Assembly: GCA_030152805.1 (NCBI GenBank)
Contig: JASLIG010000067.1
Location: 1-5,771, forward strand
Length of the DNA: 5,771 nucleotides
Source of the DNA: Solirubrobacterales bacterium
GTDB lineage: Bacteria > Actinomycetota > Thermoleophilia > Solirubrobacterales > 70-9
Direction of reading: 5' to 3'
The notes under the pieces are model-generated. The model made no database searches and was not told the origin of the DNA. It saw only the letters and a program-made list of their open reading frames with translations. Made by a program: the position numbers and the translations under genes. Numbering within the stretch: the first letter of the stretch is position 1; each line of letters starts with the position of its first letter. Of this stretch, positions 1 to 5,588 are shown one piece after another.

Positions 1-396
1 CCGCCCGTCACCTTCCTCTGCGCCACCCGCCTGCTCGCCGCCTGGATCGCCTTCCCCTTCATGTACCTCTGCGGGATCGGGATCATGTACTTCGCCAGCT
101 ACCTGGCCGTCGTCCAGCAGATCGGCGACGTCTCCTCCGGCGGCTACCTGCTGATCTTCTGGATGTTCCAGAACCCGCCGGACCTGATCTACAGCCTGAT
201 CAAGGGCATGTTCATGGCGACCGCCATAGTCATGGTCGGTTGCTACTACGGCTACACGGCGTCGGGGGGCCCGGTAGGGGTGGGCACCGCCACCGCGAAG
301 TCGATGGTCCTCAACATCGTCTTGGTTCACATCATCGGGATGCTGGGCACCCTGGTCTTCTGGGGGGCCAACCCGCGCGCGCCGATAGGAGGCTGA
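1..396 (+). CDS. MlaE/YrbE-family ABC permease, 3' part only
   Basis: This is the C-terminal 131 residues of an integral membrane permease of the MlaE/YrbE family, the transmembrane subunit of Mce/Mla-type lipid ABC transporters. The frame is open from the first base, so the gene begins upstream of the window. The visible part has hydrophobic helices at about residues 15-37 and 107-124, with a shorter hydrophobic stretch near 70-82. The segment CYYGYTASGGPVGVGTATA (residues 81-99) matches the strongly conserved glycine-rich loop near the MlaE C-terminus, followed by the usual last helix. The stop at 394-396 lies 8 nt before the ATPase start, and AGGAGG at 387-392, inside the last codons, is the ATPase ribosome binding site. 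The pairing with an MceG-like ATPase is the usual operon logic for this family. I see no MCE (substrate-binding) gene in the window. The family call is firm; the substrate is unknown. Confidence 0.9.
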   Translation, partial: PPVTFLCATRLLAAWIAFPFMYLCGIGIMYFASYLAVVQQIGDVSSGGYLLIFWMFQNPPDLIYSLIKGMFMATAIVMVGCYYGYTASGGPVGVGTATAKSMVLNIVLVHIIGMLGTLVFWGANPRAPIGG

Positions 397-404
397 CCTA
401 AGCT

Positions 405-1298
405 ATGTCCATGGAAGAGCACAGCGGTCCCTACGTCAGCGAGGACGGCTCCGTGATGGGTCGTGACTTCGTCATCCCCGGCGTCGATCCCGCCGAGTCC
501 GATCCCTACCGCTTCCACACTGGCCGCAAGCGCGACCACGGCGGCGAGGACGCGATCGAGATCATCGACTTGGTCAAGCAGTTCGGCCGCGCCCGCATCC
601 TCAACGGCCTCAACCTCGGCCTGCCCGAGGATCAGGTCTCGATGGTGCTCGGTCCCTCGGGAACCGGCAAGAGCGTGCTGATCAAGCACATCGTCGGCCT
701 GCTCTATCCCGATTCGGGCGACGTGCTCGTGCACGGCGAATCGATCCCCAACATGACCGACGACGAGCTCTTCGAGGTGCGCAAGAAGTTCGGCCTGCTC
801 TTCCAGGACGGCGCCCTCTTCGGCTCGATGAACATCTACGACAACACCGCCTTCCCGCTGCGCCAGCACACCGACAAGAGCGAGGAGGAGATCGGCGAGA
901 TCGTCAACCGCCGCCTCAAGGAGGTCGGGCTGAGCGAGGCGATCTACAAGATGCCGAACGAGCTCTCCGGCGGGATGCGCAAGCGCGCCGGCTTCGCCCG
1001 GGCGCTGGTGCTGGAACCGGCGATCGTGATGTTCGACGAGCCCGACTCGGGCCTCGACCCGGTGCGCACGGCGCTGCTCTGCGAGCTGGTGCGTGAGGTG
1101 CACGAGGAGAACGGCGGCTGCTACCTGGTGATTAGCCACGACCTCAACACGGCGAGGCGGATCTCCGACTTCATCGCCGTGCTCTGGAACGGCAAGATCG
1201 TCGAGTCGGGCCCCAAGGAGGAACTGTTCGACTCCGAAAACCGCTTCGTGAGCCAGTTCCTGAACGCGGACGTTAGTGGTCCACTTTCCATGGACTGA
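405..1298 (+). CDS. Mce-type ABC transporter ATPase (MceG/Mkl/MlaF-like)
   Basis: This 297-residue cytoplasmic ATPase would power the MlaE-type permease encoded just upstream. All nucleotide-binding motifs are present: Walker A GPSGTGKS (83-90), Q-loop glutamine Q134 in LLFQDGALFGSM, signature LSGGM (187-191), Walker B AIVMFDEP (206-213) with catalytic E212, D-loop SGLDP (215-219) and H-loop H245. The stretches FQDGALFGSM, DEPDSGLDPVRTA and the tail QFLNADVSGPLSM closely resemble mycobacterial Mkl/MceG, as I recall that protein. The protein ends soon after that tail, so it lacks the roughly 60-residue C-terminal extension of the mycobacterial form. The first 50 residues are polar and acidic and lie outside the ABC fold. 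ATG 405 is chosen because AGGAGG (387-392) lies 12 nt upstream; ATG 411 and ATG 456 are possible but worse spaced. It is almost certainly co-transcribed with the permease. Confidence 0.95.
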   Translation: MSMEEHSGPYVSEDGSVMGRDFVIPGVDPAESDPYRFHTGRKRDHGGEDAIEIIDLVKQFGRARILNGLNLGLPEDQVSMVLGPSGTGKSVLIKHIVGLLYPDSGDVLVHGESIPNMTDDELFEVRKKFGLLFQDGALFGSMNIYDNTAFPLRQHTDKSEEEIGEIVNRRLKEVGLSEAIYKMPNELSGGMRKRAGFARALVLEPAIVMFDEPDSGLDPVRTALLCELVREVHEENGGCYLVISHDLNTARRISDFIAVLWNGKIVESGPKEELFDSENRFVSQFLNADVSGPLSMD

Positions 1299-1303
1299 GG
1301 GGG

Positions 1304-1417
1304 TGCGGGGTGCGGGTGCCCCTCTCCGCTCAACTTTTTCGGTGAGGCCGCCCTCGTCGTCCGAGTTTGAATTGCCGAAAAAGTACAAGCCGCGGAGAGG
1401 GGCACCCGCACCCCGCA
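1304..1417. repeat. Long nested palindrome between ATPase and exporter genes
   Basis: Positions 1304-1329 are perfectly complementary to 1392-1417, a 26-bp stem without mismatch. Inside it a second perfect 10-bp stem pairs 1333-1342 (ACTTTTTCGG) with 1375-1384 (CCGAAAAAGT). Short unpaired stretches (1330-1332 and 1385-1391) separate the stems, and a loop of about 32 nt closes the structure. The element starts 5 nt after the ATPase stop and ends 22 nt before the exporter GTG, filling almost the whole intergenic gap. It has no terminal U-tract, so it is not a canonical intrinsic terminator, though a stem this strong could pause transcription or protect a 3' end. Its arm matches that of the element at 5589-5729 at 15 of 18 positions (1312-1329 against 5595-5612), although the cores differ. 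Function unknown. Confidence 0.9.
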
Positions 1418-1439
1418 GAGCTCTCAGCCGTACAGAAGC

Positions 1440-3971
1440 GTGAAAGTGGCGACGGCGTTCGGGAGCGTGGCTTCCTGGGCAGCTCGGCGTGCCCGGGTTG
1501 TGGTGGCTGCCTCGGTGGTCGTTGCGATTGGAGCTGGGGTGGCCGCTACGCAGCTATCCACCGACGCGGGCACAGACACCCTCGTCGACCGCGACAGTGC
1601 GAGCTATCGGGCGACCGAACGGGTGCGGGAGGTCTTTGGGGAAGAACCGGTGGTGGTCGTCGCCGAGGGTGATCTGCAGGAACTGATCCTCACGCCCAAC
1701 CTCGGTCGCCTGCTGCGGCTCGAGGGCTGTCTCTCGGGCAACGTGCCGAGGGGGGCCAAACCGATCCCCGGCCCCTGCACGGAGCTCGCCCGGCTGGACC
1801 CGGTCCAGTACCTCGCGGGCCCCGCCACGTTCCTCAACGAGGCGGTGATCCAGATCGAAAGCCAGCTGCGTCGCCTCGCCGCAACCGTGCCGCCCGCGCA
1901 GCTGCGTGAATTTCTGCTCCAGATAGCGGCGCGCTATGGGATCACCAGCGCGCCCAGCCTGGGCAATCCCGACTTCCTCGCCTCGGTCGTCTTCGACTTG
2001 CGCCGCGCCCGCGGTACGCCGAAGTCGAAGCTCGCCTACCTCTTTCCCAACAACCACTCGACCCAGATCGTGCTGAGGCTGCGGCCCGACTTGAGCGACG
2101 CCGAGCTCGGCCAGGCGCTGACGCTGATTCGCGAAGCGGTCTACGACACCACGCCGCGGCAGGCCTGCGCCTACAAGGGCAAACCCGAGCCCTGCTTCGG
2201 CTTGCACGGCGCCGGGACCTACACGATCTCCGGCGCGCCGGTCGTGATCGAGGGCCTGACCGGCGCGCTGAAGGATACGCTGCTCGTGCTCTTCGGCGTC
2301 GCGATCGTTGTGATGGCGCTGACCCTTCTGTTGGTCTTCCGCTCACGCTGGCGGCTGCTGCCGCTGGCGATCGCGCTCGCCGCGGCAGCCCTCACCTTTG
2401 GCCTGCTGAAGCTCGTCGGCGGCTCCCTGACCATCGCCGTAATCGCGACGCTGCCGATCCTGATCGGCCTCGTCGTCGACTACGCGATCCAATTCCAGGC
2501 GCGGTTCGACGAGGCGTCCGCCGGTGCTGTCGATCCGCTCGAGGCCGCGCGCGCCGCCGCGAGTCGAGCCGGCCCGACCATCGCCGTCGCTTGCCTGGCG
2601 ACCGCGGCGGGCTTCCTCGCCTTGCAGCTCTCGCCGATCCCGATGGTCCGCAGCTTCGGCCTGCTCCTCGTCATCAGCGTCGCGATCGGCTTCGCCCTGG
2701 CGCTCTCAGCGGGCTTTGCAGCGCTCTCGCTGCGAGGGACGGGACGGTCGTCGGACGGGTGGCGTGGGGGGAGGGAGGTCGAGGACGGACCGTGGCCCGC
2801 CCGCAGGCCCCCCTCCCCCCACGACAGGACCCGTCCGCTGGAACGGCCCGTCCTTTTTGCGCTCGCGCACCCCGGCCGTGTACTCGCGGTGGGCGGGGTA
2901 TTGGCTCTGGTCGGTTGGGGGCTGGGAACCCAGATCGAGACCGTCTCCGACATTCGCTCCCTTGCTCCACAGGGACTGAGAGAGATCGAGGACTTGAATG
3001 CCGTGCAGGATGCAACCGGGGTATCGGGGCAATTGCAGGTTGCCGTTGAAGCTCCGGACCTCTCCGAGCCCGCGACGATTCGGTGGATGGCGGATTTCAA
3101 GCAGCGGGTGTTGCGGGAGAACGGGTTCACGGAGCCACGGCCGAGTTGCTTGGAGGCGGAAATCTGCCCTGGGCCGGCGCTCTCGGATTTCCTCGTCAGC
3201 GGCAGGGGAGAGGAGCAGCTGAGCCGGGCGGATGTCCGTGCGACGCTGCGGGAACTGCCCGCGTACGACCTCGAACAGTTGGCGCCAGTCGATCCCAGGA
3301 CGGGACTGCCCGGGCACCTTGCCTTGCTGAGCTTCGGTATCCGCGCGCAGTCGCTGGAGGATCAGCAGGCGCTGATCGATCGGGTGCGGTCGGAGGTGGG
3401 GAAGCCCGGAGAGCCGGGGGGACCGCCGGCGGGAGTGAAGGTTAAGTTCGCCGGGCTACCGGTCATTGCCGCCGCGGCTGCCGCCGATCTTTCGAGCAGC
3501 CGCTACTGGCTGACGCTGGCGGGGCTCGTTGCCGTCGCGTTGGTGCTGCTGCTCGCCTACCGGTCAGGGCGGCGGGCACTGGTGCCGTTGATTCCGGTGC
3601 TGCTCGCCACGGGCTGGTCTTCGCTGGTGCTCTGGCTGAGCCAGGTTCTGCTGAATCCGATGTCGGCTGCCCTCGGGGCATTGACGATTGCGATCGCGAC
3701 CGAGTTCAGCGTCATCCTCGCCGCGCGGTTCCGGGAAGAGCAGGGGGGTGGTTCGGCGACCGAGGATGCGATTCGCGCTGCCTATGCGCGCACGGGGCCC
3801 GCCGTCCTGGCCTCGGCAGTGACGGTGATCGCGGGGTTCGCGGTCTTGGTCGCCAGCGACGTGCCGATGCTGCGGGACTTCGGTTTCGTCACCGTGATCG
3901 ACCTCGCGGTCGCCCTGCTCGGCGTGATGGTCGCGCTGCCGGCGGCGCTGGTTTGGCTGGAGGAGCGGTGA
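1440..3971 (+). CDS. MMPL/RND-superfamily exporter, 12 predicted helices
   Basis: This 843-residue membrane protein belongs to the MMPL/HAE3-like part of the RND superfamily, proton-driven exporters of lipids and other hydrophobic compounds. It shows the internal duplication of the family. TM1 is at about 18-37, followed by an extracytoplasmic domain (38-278) and TM2-TM6 (about 279-430). A cytoplasmic linker (431-476) leads to TM7 (478-496), a second extracytoplasmic domain (497-688) and TM8-TM12 (689-840). TM4 carries the typical charged motif GLVVDYAIQFQARF with D347; the equivalent TM10 site has glutamate (E755 in IATEFSVILAARF). Cysteine pairs C97/C113, C243/C252 and C570/C576 lie in the predicted external domains. 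The linker is encoded by a long palindrome. GTG 1440 is the longest start but has only a weak GAAG 1 nt away; GTG 1446 places that GAAG at a better 7-nt spacing, so the true start may be two codons later. The substrate is unknown; the upstream Mce module hints at lipid. Confidence 0.9.
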   Translation: MKVATAFGSVASWAARRARVVVAASVVVAIGAGVAATQLSTDAGTDTLVDRDSASYRATERVREVFGEEPVVVVAEGDLQELILTPNLGRLLRLEGCLSGNVPRGAKPIPGPCTELARLDPVQYLAGPATFLNEAVIQIESQLRRLAATVPPAQLREFLLQIAARYGITSAPSLGNPDFLASVVFDLRRARGTPKSKLAYLFPNNHSTQIVLRLRPDLSDAELGQALTLIREAVYDTTPRQACAYKGKPEPCFGLHGAGTYTISGAPVVIEGLTGALKDTLLVLFGVAIVVMALTLLLVFRSRWRLLPLAIALAAAALTFGLLKLVGGSLTIAVIATLPILIGLVVDYAIQFQARFDEASAGAVDPLEAARAAASRAGPTIAVACLATAAGFLALQLSPIPMVRSFGLLLVISVAIGFALALSAGFAALSLRGTGRSSDGWRGGREVEDGPWPARRPPSPHDRTRPLERPVLFALAHPGRVLAVGGVLALVGWGLGTQIETVSDIRSLAPQGLREIEDLNAVQDATGVSGQLQVAVEAPDLSEPATIRWMADFKQRVLRENGFTEPRPSCLEAEICPGPALSDFLVSGRGEEQLSRADVRATLRELPAYDLEQLAPVDPRTGLPGHLALLSFGIRAQSLEDQQALIDRVRSEVGKPGEPGGPPAGVKVKFAGLPVIAAAAAADLSSSRYWLTLAGLVAVALVLLLAYRSGRRALVPLIPVLLATGWSSLVLWLSQVLLNPMSAALGALTIAIATEFSVILAARFREEQGGGSATEDAIRAAYARTGPAVLASAVTVIAGFAVLVASDVPMLRDFGFVTVIDLAVALLGVMVALPAALVWLEER
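2737..2853. repeat. Imperfect long palindrome inside the exporter gene, encoding its linker
   Basis: Three nested complementary segments stack here. Positions 2737-2746 pair with 2844-2853 (9 of 10). Positions 2752-2760 pair with 2829-2837 (9 of 9). Positions 2763-2775 pair with 2811-2823 (13 of 13, CGTGGGGGGAGGG against its complement). Together they make an interrupted stem of about 31 pairs around a 35-nt loop. The stretch encodes residues 433-472, a glycine/arginine/proline-rich low-complexity segment exactly between TM6 and TM7, and the reading frame is kept. Its length (117 nt) is close to that of the intergenic palindrome at 1304-1417. It could be a palindromic element that inserted in frame at a tolerant site, or simply a G-rich/C-rich linker that became complementary. 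No sequence identity to the other elements is obvious beyond G-rich 5' and C-rich 3' arms. Confidence 0.75.
3959..3965 (+). promoter_or_regulatory. Ribosome binding site that decides the thioredoxin-like start
   Basis: GGAGGAG lies in the last codons of the exporter gene, just upstream of GTG 3968. That GTG overlaps the exporter stop as GTGA, the usual arrangement for translational coupling. The longer TTG start at 3953 lies upstream of this Shine-Dalgarno sequence and so is disfavoured. Spacing from the GGAGG core to GTG is short (4 nt) but workable. Confidence 0.65.
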
Positions 3972-4624
3972 GGGACCGCTACTCGCTCATCGTCGGGCTG
4001 ATCTTCGCGGCGATCATCGCGATCGCCGCGATCAACACGATCGAGCGCGGTGACGAAGGGACGCTCGGGCTCGACGAGGTCTCCCCCCGTTGGCCGCTGC
4101 CCGAGTTCGCCGTGCCCCGCGCCGACGGACCCTTGGAAGGCGACGCCAACGTCGCCCAGGACGACTGCGAAACGTCTCAGACACCGTGTCCCGATTCGGC
4201 CCGGCGTCAGCCCGCCTGCCGTATCCGCACTCCAGGCGCCCTTCGCGTCTGCGACTTCTTCGATCGGCCCCTGGTGATCTCGTTCTGGTTCTCGCGCGGG
4301 GGCAACTGCAGCGAAGAGCAGGACGTGGTCAATCGCGTTTACGCCCGTTACCGTGGACGGGTGAGCTTCCTTTCGCTCGACATTCGCGACGACCGCGACA
4401 CGGTGCGCGATCTGATCCGTCGCCGCGGTTGGACGATGCCGGTCGGCTATGACCGTGACGGCGCCGTCGCCGGTCTCTACCGCGTCGGCGGTTGTCCCAC
4501 GTTCGCCTACGCCTACCCCGGCGGCACCCTGCAGAGCGCGAGTATCGGCGAGCTGACGCCGCGGCAGCTCGAAGCCCACGTCGAGGAGTTGCTGCGGGCG
4601 ACCAGGGCGGCGGAGGCGAGCTGA
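3968..4624 (+). CDS. Membrane-anchored thioredoxin-fold (TlpA/redoxin-like) protein with altered active site
   Basis: This protein has 218 residues from GTG 3968. Residues 7-25 form one uncleaved-looking hydrophobic helix, which would place the rest outside the membrane. The region 101-209 reads as a thioredoxin fold: a strand VISFWF (103-108), the active-site position RGGNC (110-114), a strand VSFLSLDIRDD (132-142), the segment GWTMPVGYDRDGAVAGLYRVGG (154-175), and the cis-proline loop CPTF (176-179). The usual WCXXC is replaced by RGGNC, so only the second cysteine (C114) remains. Another cysteine (C176) directly precedes the cis-proline. An insertion before the fold carries C67, C74, C84 and C95, which may form disulfides or partner with C114. 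A classical two-cysteine dithiol-disulfide mechanism at CXXC is therefore not possible; a monothiol, peroxiredoxin-like or non-catalytic chaperone role is open. The start overlaps the exporter stop, and the B3/4 gene follows after 1 nt. Confidence 0.8.
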   Translation: MRDRYSLIVGLIFAAIIAIAAINTIERGDEGTLGLDEVSPRWPLPEFAVPRADGPLEGDANVAQDDCETSQTPCPDSARRQPACRIRTPGALRVCDFFDRPLVISFWFSRGGNCSEEQDVVNRVYARYRGRVSFLSLDIRDDRDTVRDLIRRRGWTMPVGYDRDGAVAGLYRVGGCPTFAYAYPGGTLQSASIGELTPRQLEAHVEELLRATRAAEAS

Positions 4625-4625
4625 G

Positions 4626-5297
4626 ATGGAGGGGGCGAAAGCGATCGGCCCCGATCCGGCGGCGGAACCGTCAGCCGAGCAGGGGTTGGTCGCACCGCAC
4701 ATCGCCGCCGAGTTCCCCGGCCTCGGGATTGCCTGGACCGAGGTCGAGAGCCGCCGGGCGCACAGTCCGGAGCCGGTCCGCCGCCGCCTGCGTGACCTCT
4801 CCGACCGCTTCTATGGCTCGCACGCGATCCACATGCGCGAGCGGCCGATTCCCTGGGCGTACCGGGTCTTCTTCCGCCAGATCGGCCTCGACCCCGATCG
4901 CACCCGCACGCCGATCGAGCAGCTCGCGCTCGACCGGCTCCACGATGGCGCCTTCACCACGCAGGGTATGCCGGCCGACGCGATCACGATCGCCACGGTC
5001 GAGACCGGCGTCGCCCTGCGTGCCTTCGACGCGGCGGGGATCGACGGCGACCTCTGCATCCGCGACTCCGCGCCGGGTGAGTCTCTGCCCGGGCGCCCGG
5101 GCAAGCTCGCGCAGGGCACGCTGACGATCGCCGACCGCCGCCGACCGCTCGCCCTGCTCTTCGGCGGCACTGAGGGGGAGGCCTTGGTCGAGTCGGACGC
5201 CAGTCGCGTCGCCCTGGTCGCAATTCAGGTCAAGGGTGTGCCCCAGGCGGCCGTCGACGAGGCGCTCTGGATCGCCTCCGCGGCAATCGACGCCTAG
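4626..5297 (+). CDS. Solo B3/4-domain protein (PheRS beta-chain-like)
   Basis: This 223-residue soluble protein lacks a signal peptide or membrane helix. Residues about 70-220 resemble the stand-alone B3/4 domain (COG3382-like), which in phenylalanyl-tRNA synthetase beta chains contributes to editing of mischarged tRNA. The recognisable parts are the helix with FRQIGLDPDRTRTPIEQL (83-100), the central TVETGVALRAFDAAGIDGDLCIRD (124-147), and the C-terminal ADRRRPLALLFGG (169-181) followed by strands to VALVAIQV (195-202). Solo members are usually annotated only as tRNA-binding or B3/4 proteins; some relatives act on mischarged aminoacyl-tRNA, but that cannot be assigned here. The first 60 residues are low in homology cues. 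ATG 4626 is supported by GGAGG at 4612-4616, 9 nt upstream, and the gap from the previous stop is 1 nt. It is last in the run, followed by a gene-free region with structured repeats. Confidence 0.75.
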   Translation: MEGAKAIGPDPAAEPSAEQGLVAPHIAAEFPGLGIAWTEVESRRAHSPEPVRRRLRDLSDRFYGSHAIHMRERPIPWAYRVFFRQIGLDPDRTRTPIEQLALDRLHDGAFTTQGMPADAITIATVETGVALRAFDAAGIDGDLCIRDSAPGESLPGRPGKLAQGTLTIADRRRPLALLFGGTEGEALVESDASRVALVAIQVKGVPQAAVDEALWIASAAIDA

Positions 5298-5320
5298 CCG
5301 ATCGACTCCCACCATCCCCG

Positions 5321-5469
5321 GGAGGGAGACCGGCCATCCCGCGGTCGAATTGACACCCCACGCACTTCGCGCGTGGGGTGGATGTAGAGCGCGGCCTGCG
5401 GCCGCGCGACATCGGATTGCATTTCCGCCGCTTCGCGACATTCGCCCGCGGGACGGCCGGTCTCCCTCC
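5321..5469 (+). repeat. Structured repeat element A, + orientation
   Basis: The outer stem pairs 5321-5350 with 5440-5469: 30 positions with two mismatches (5336/5454 and 5345/5445). The enclosed core (5347-5443, 97 nt, bounded by GAAT and ATTC) has three parts. First is GAATTGACACCCCA (5347-5360), which opens a 10-bp hairpin pairing 5354-5363 with 5371-5380 around a 7-nt loop. Second is an 8-bp hairpin pairing 5389-5396 with 5400-5407 around TGC. Third is a 31-nt block (5413-5443) ending CGCTTCGCGACATTC. The 14-nt and 31-nt blocks recur exactly in element B on the other strand. The left arm starts 23 nt after the B3/4 stop codon. The lack of a U-tract argues against a standard terminator. 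It could be a small non-autonomous mobile element, a structured RNA, or a DNA hairpin recognised by a protein. Confidence 0.88.
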
Positions 5470-5588
5470 TAGGCAATCGCCGGCACGGTTTGAGCTGCGC
5501 AGGCGACCTCAGGGTTCTCAAGCTTGTGAGGGACCTGAGGCCGAGCAAGACGCTTTCAAGGTCAGCCCGAAGCTCGGGTGGCTTTGAG
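5470..5588. other. 119-nt spacer between elements A and B, able to form two hairpins
   Basis: I see no credible gene here. Two stem-loops can form. In one, 5507-5513 (CCTCAGG) pairs with 5534-5540, and an inner stem pairs 5517-5520 with 5527-5530 plus two G-U pairs, around the loop AGCTTG. In the other, 5556-5564 pairs with 5579-5587 (two G-U pairs), then a bulged G, then CCCGA (5566-5570) pairs with TCGGG (5574-5578) around AGC. The interval lies exactly between the inverted copies A and B, so it could be the body of a composite element that the two copies flank. The + frame is open from 5378 to 5587, but most of it is repeat sequence and it has no coding signature. Confidence 0.5.

Noticed and set aside
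327..1388. 353-codon open frame on the - strand opposite the ATPase gene
   Set aside because: It lies antisense to a gene with a complete set of ABC motifs. Its composition (repeated Val, Ala, Glu, His, Leu) is typical of a high-GC shadow frame, and it has no recognisable domain.
1366..1395. Promoter for the exporter gene within the palindrome loop
   Set aside because: TTGAAT at 1367-1372 has no AT-rich -10 partner at normal spacing, so I cannot support a promoter.
1304..1417. Intrinsic terminator after the ATPase gene
   Set aside because: The stem is far longer than typical and no U-tract follows it. The only T-run (1335-1339) is inside the inner stem.
3782..4702. 306-codon open frame on the - strand
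   Set aside because: It is antisense to the exporter end, the thioredoxin-like gene and the start of the B3/4 gene, all of which have family signatures on the + strand. It shows no motif of its own.
5350..5355. TTGACA, a perfect -35 consensus, conserved in both A and B
   Set aside because: No -10 box lies about 17 nt downstream; that interval is taken up by the hairpin. Conservation is better explained by the element itself.
4671..5441. 256-codon open frame on the - strand
   Set aside because: It is a shadow of the B3/4 gene that runs into repeat element A, so its first residues are just translated repeat.
5378..5587. Small + strand open frame of 69 codons
   Set aside because: Most of it is repeat A and the hairpin-forming spacer. 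It has no ribosome binding site and no protein-like pattern.
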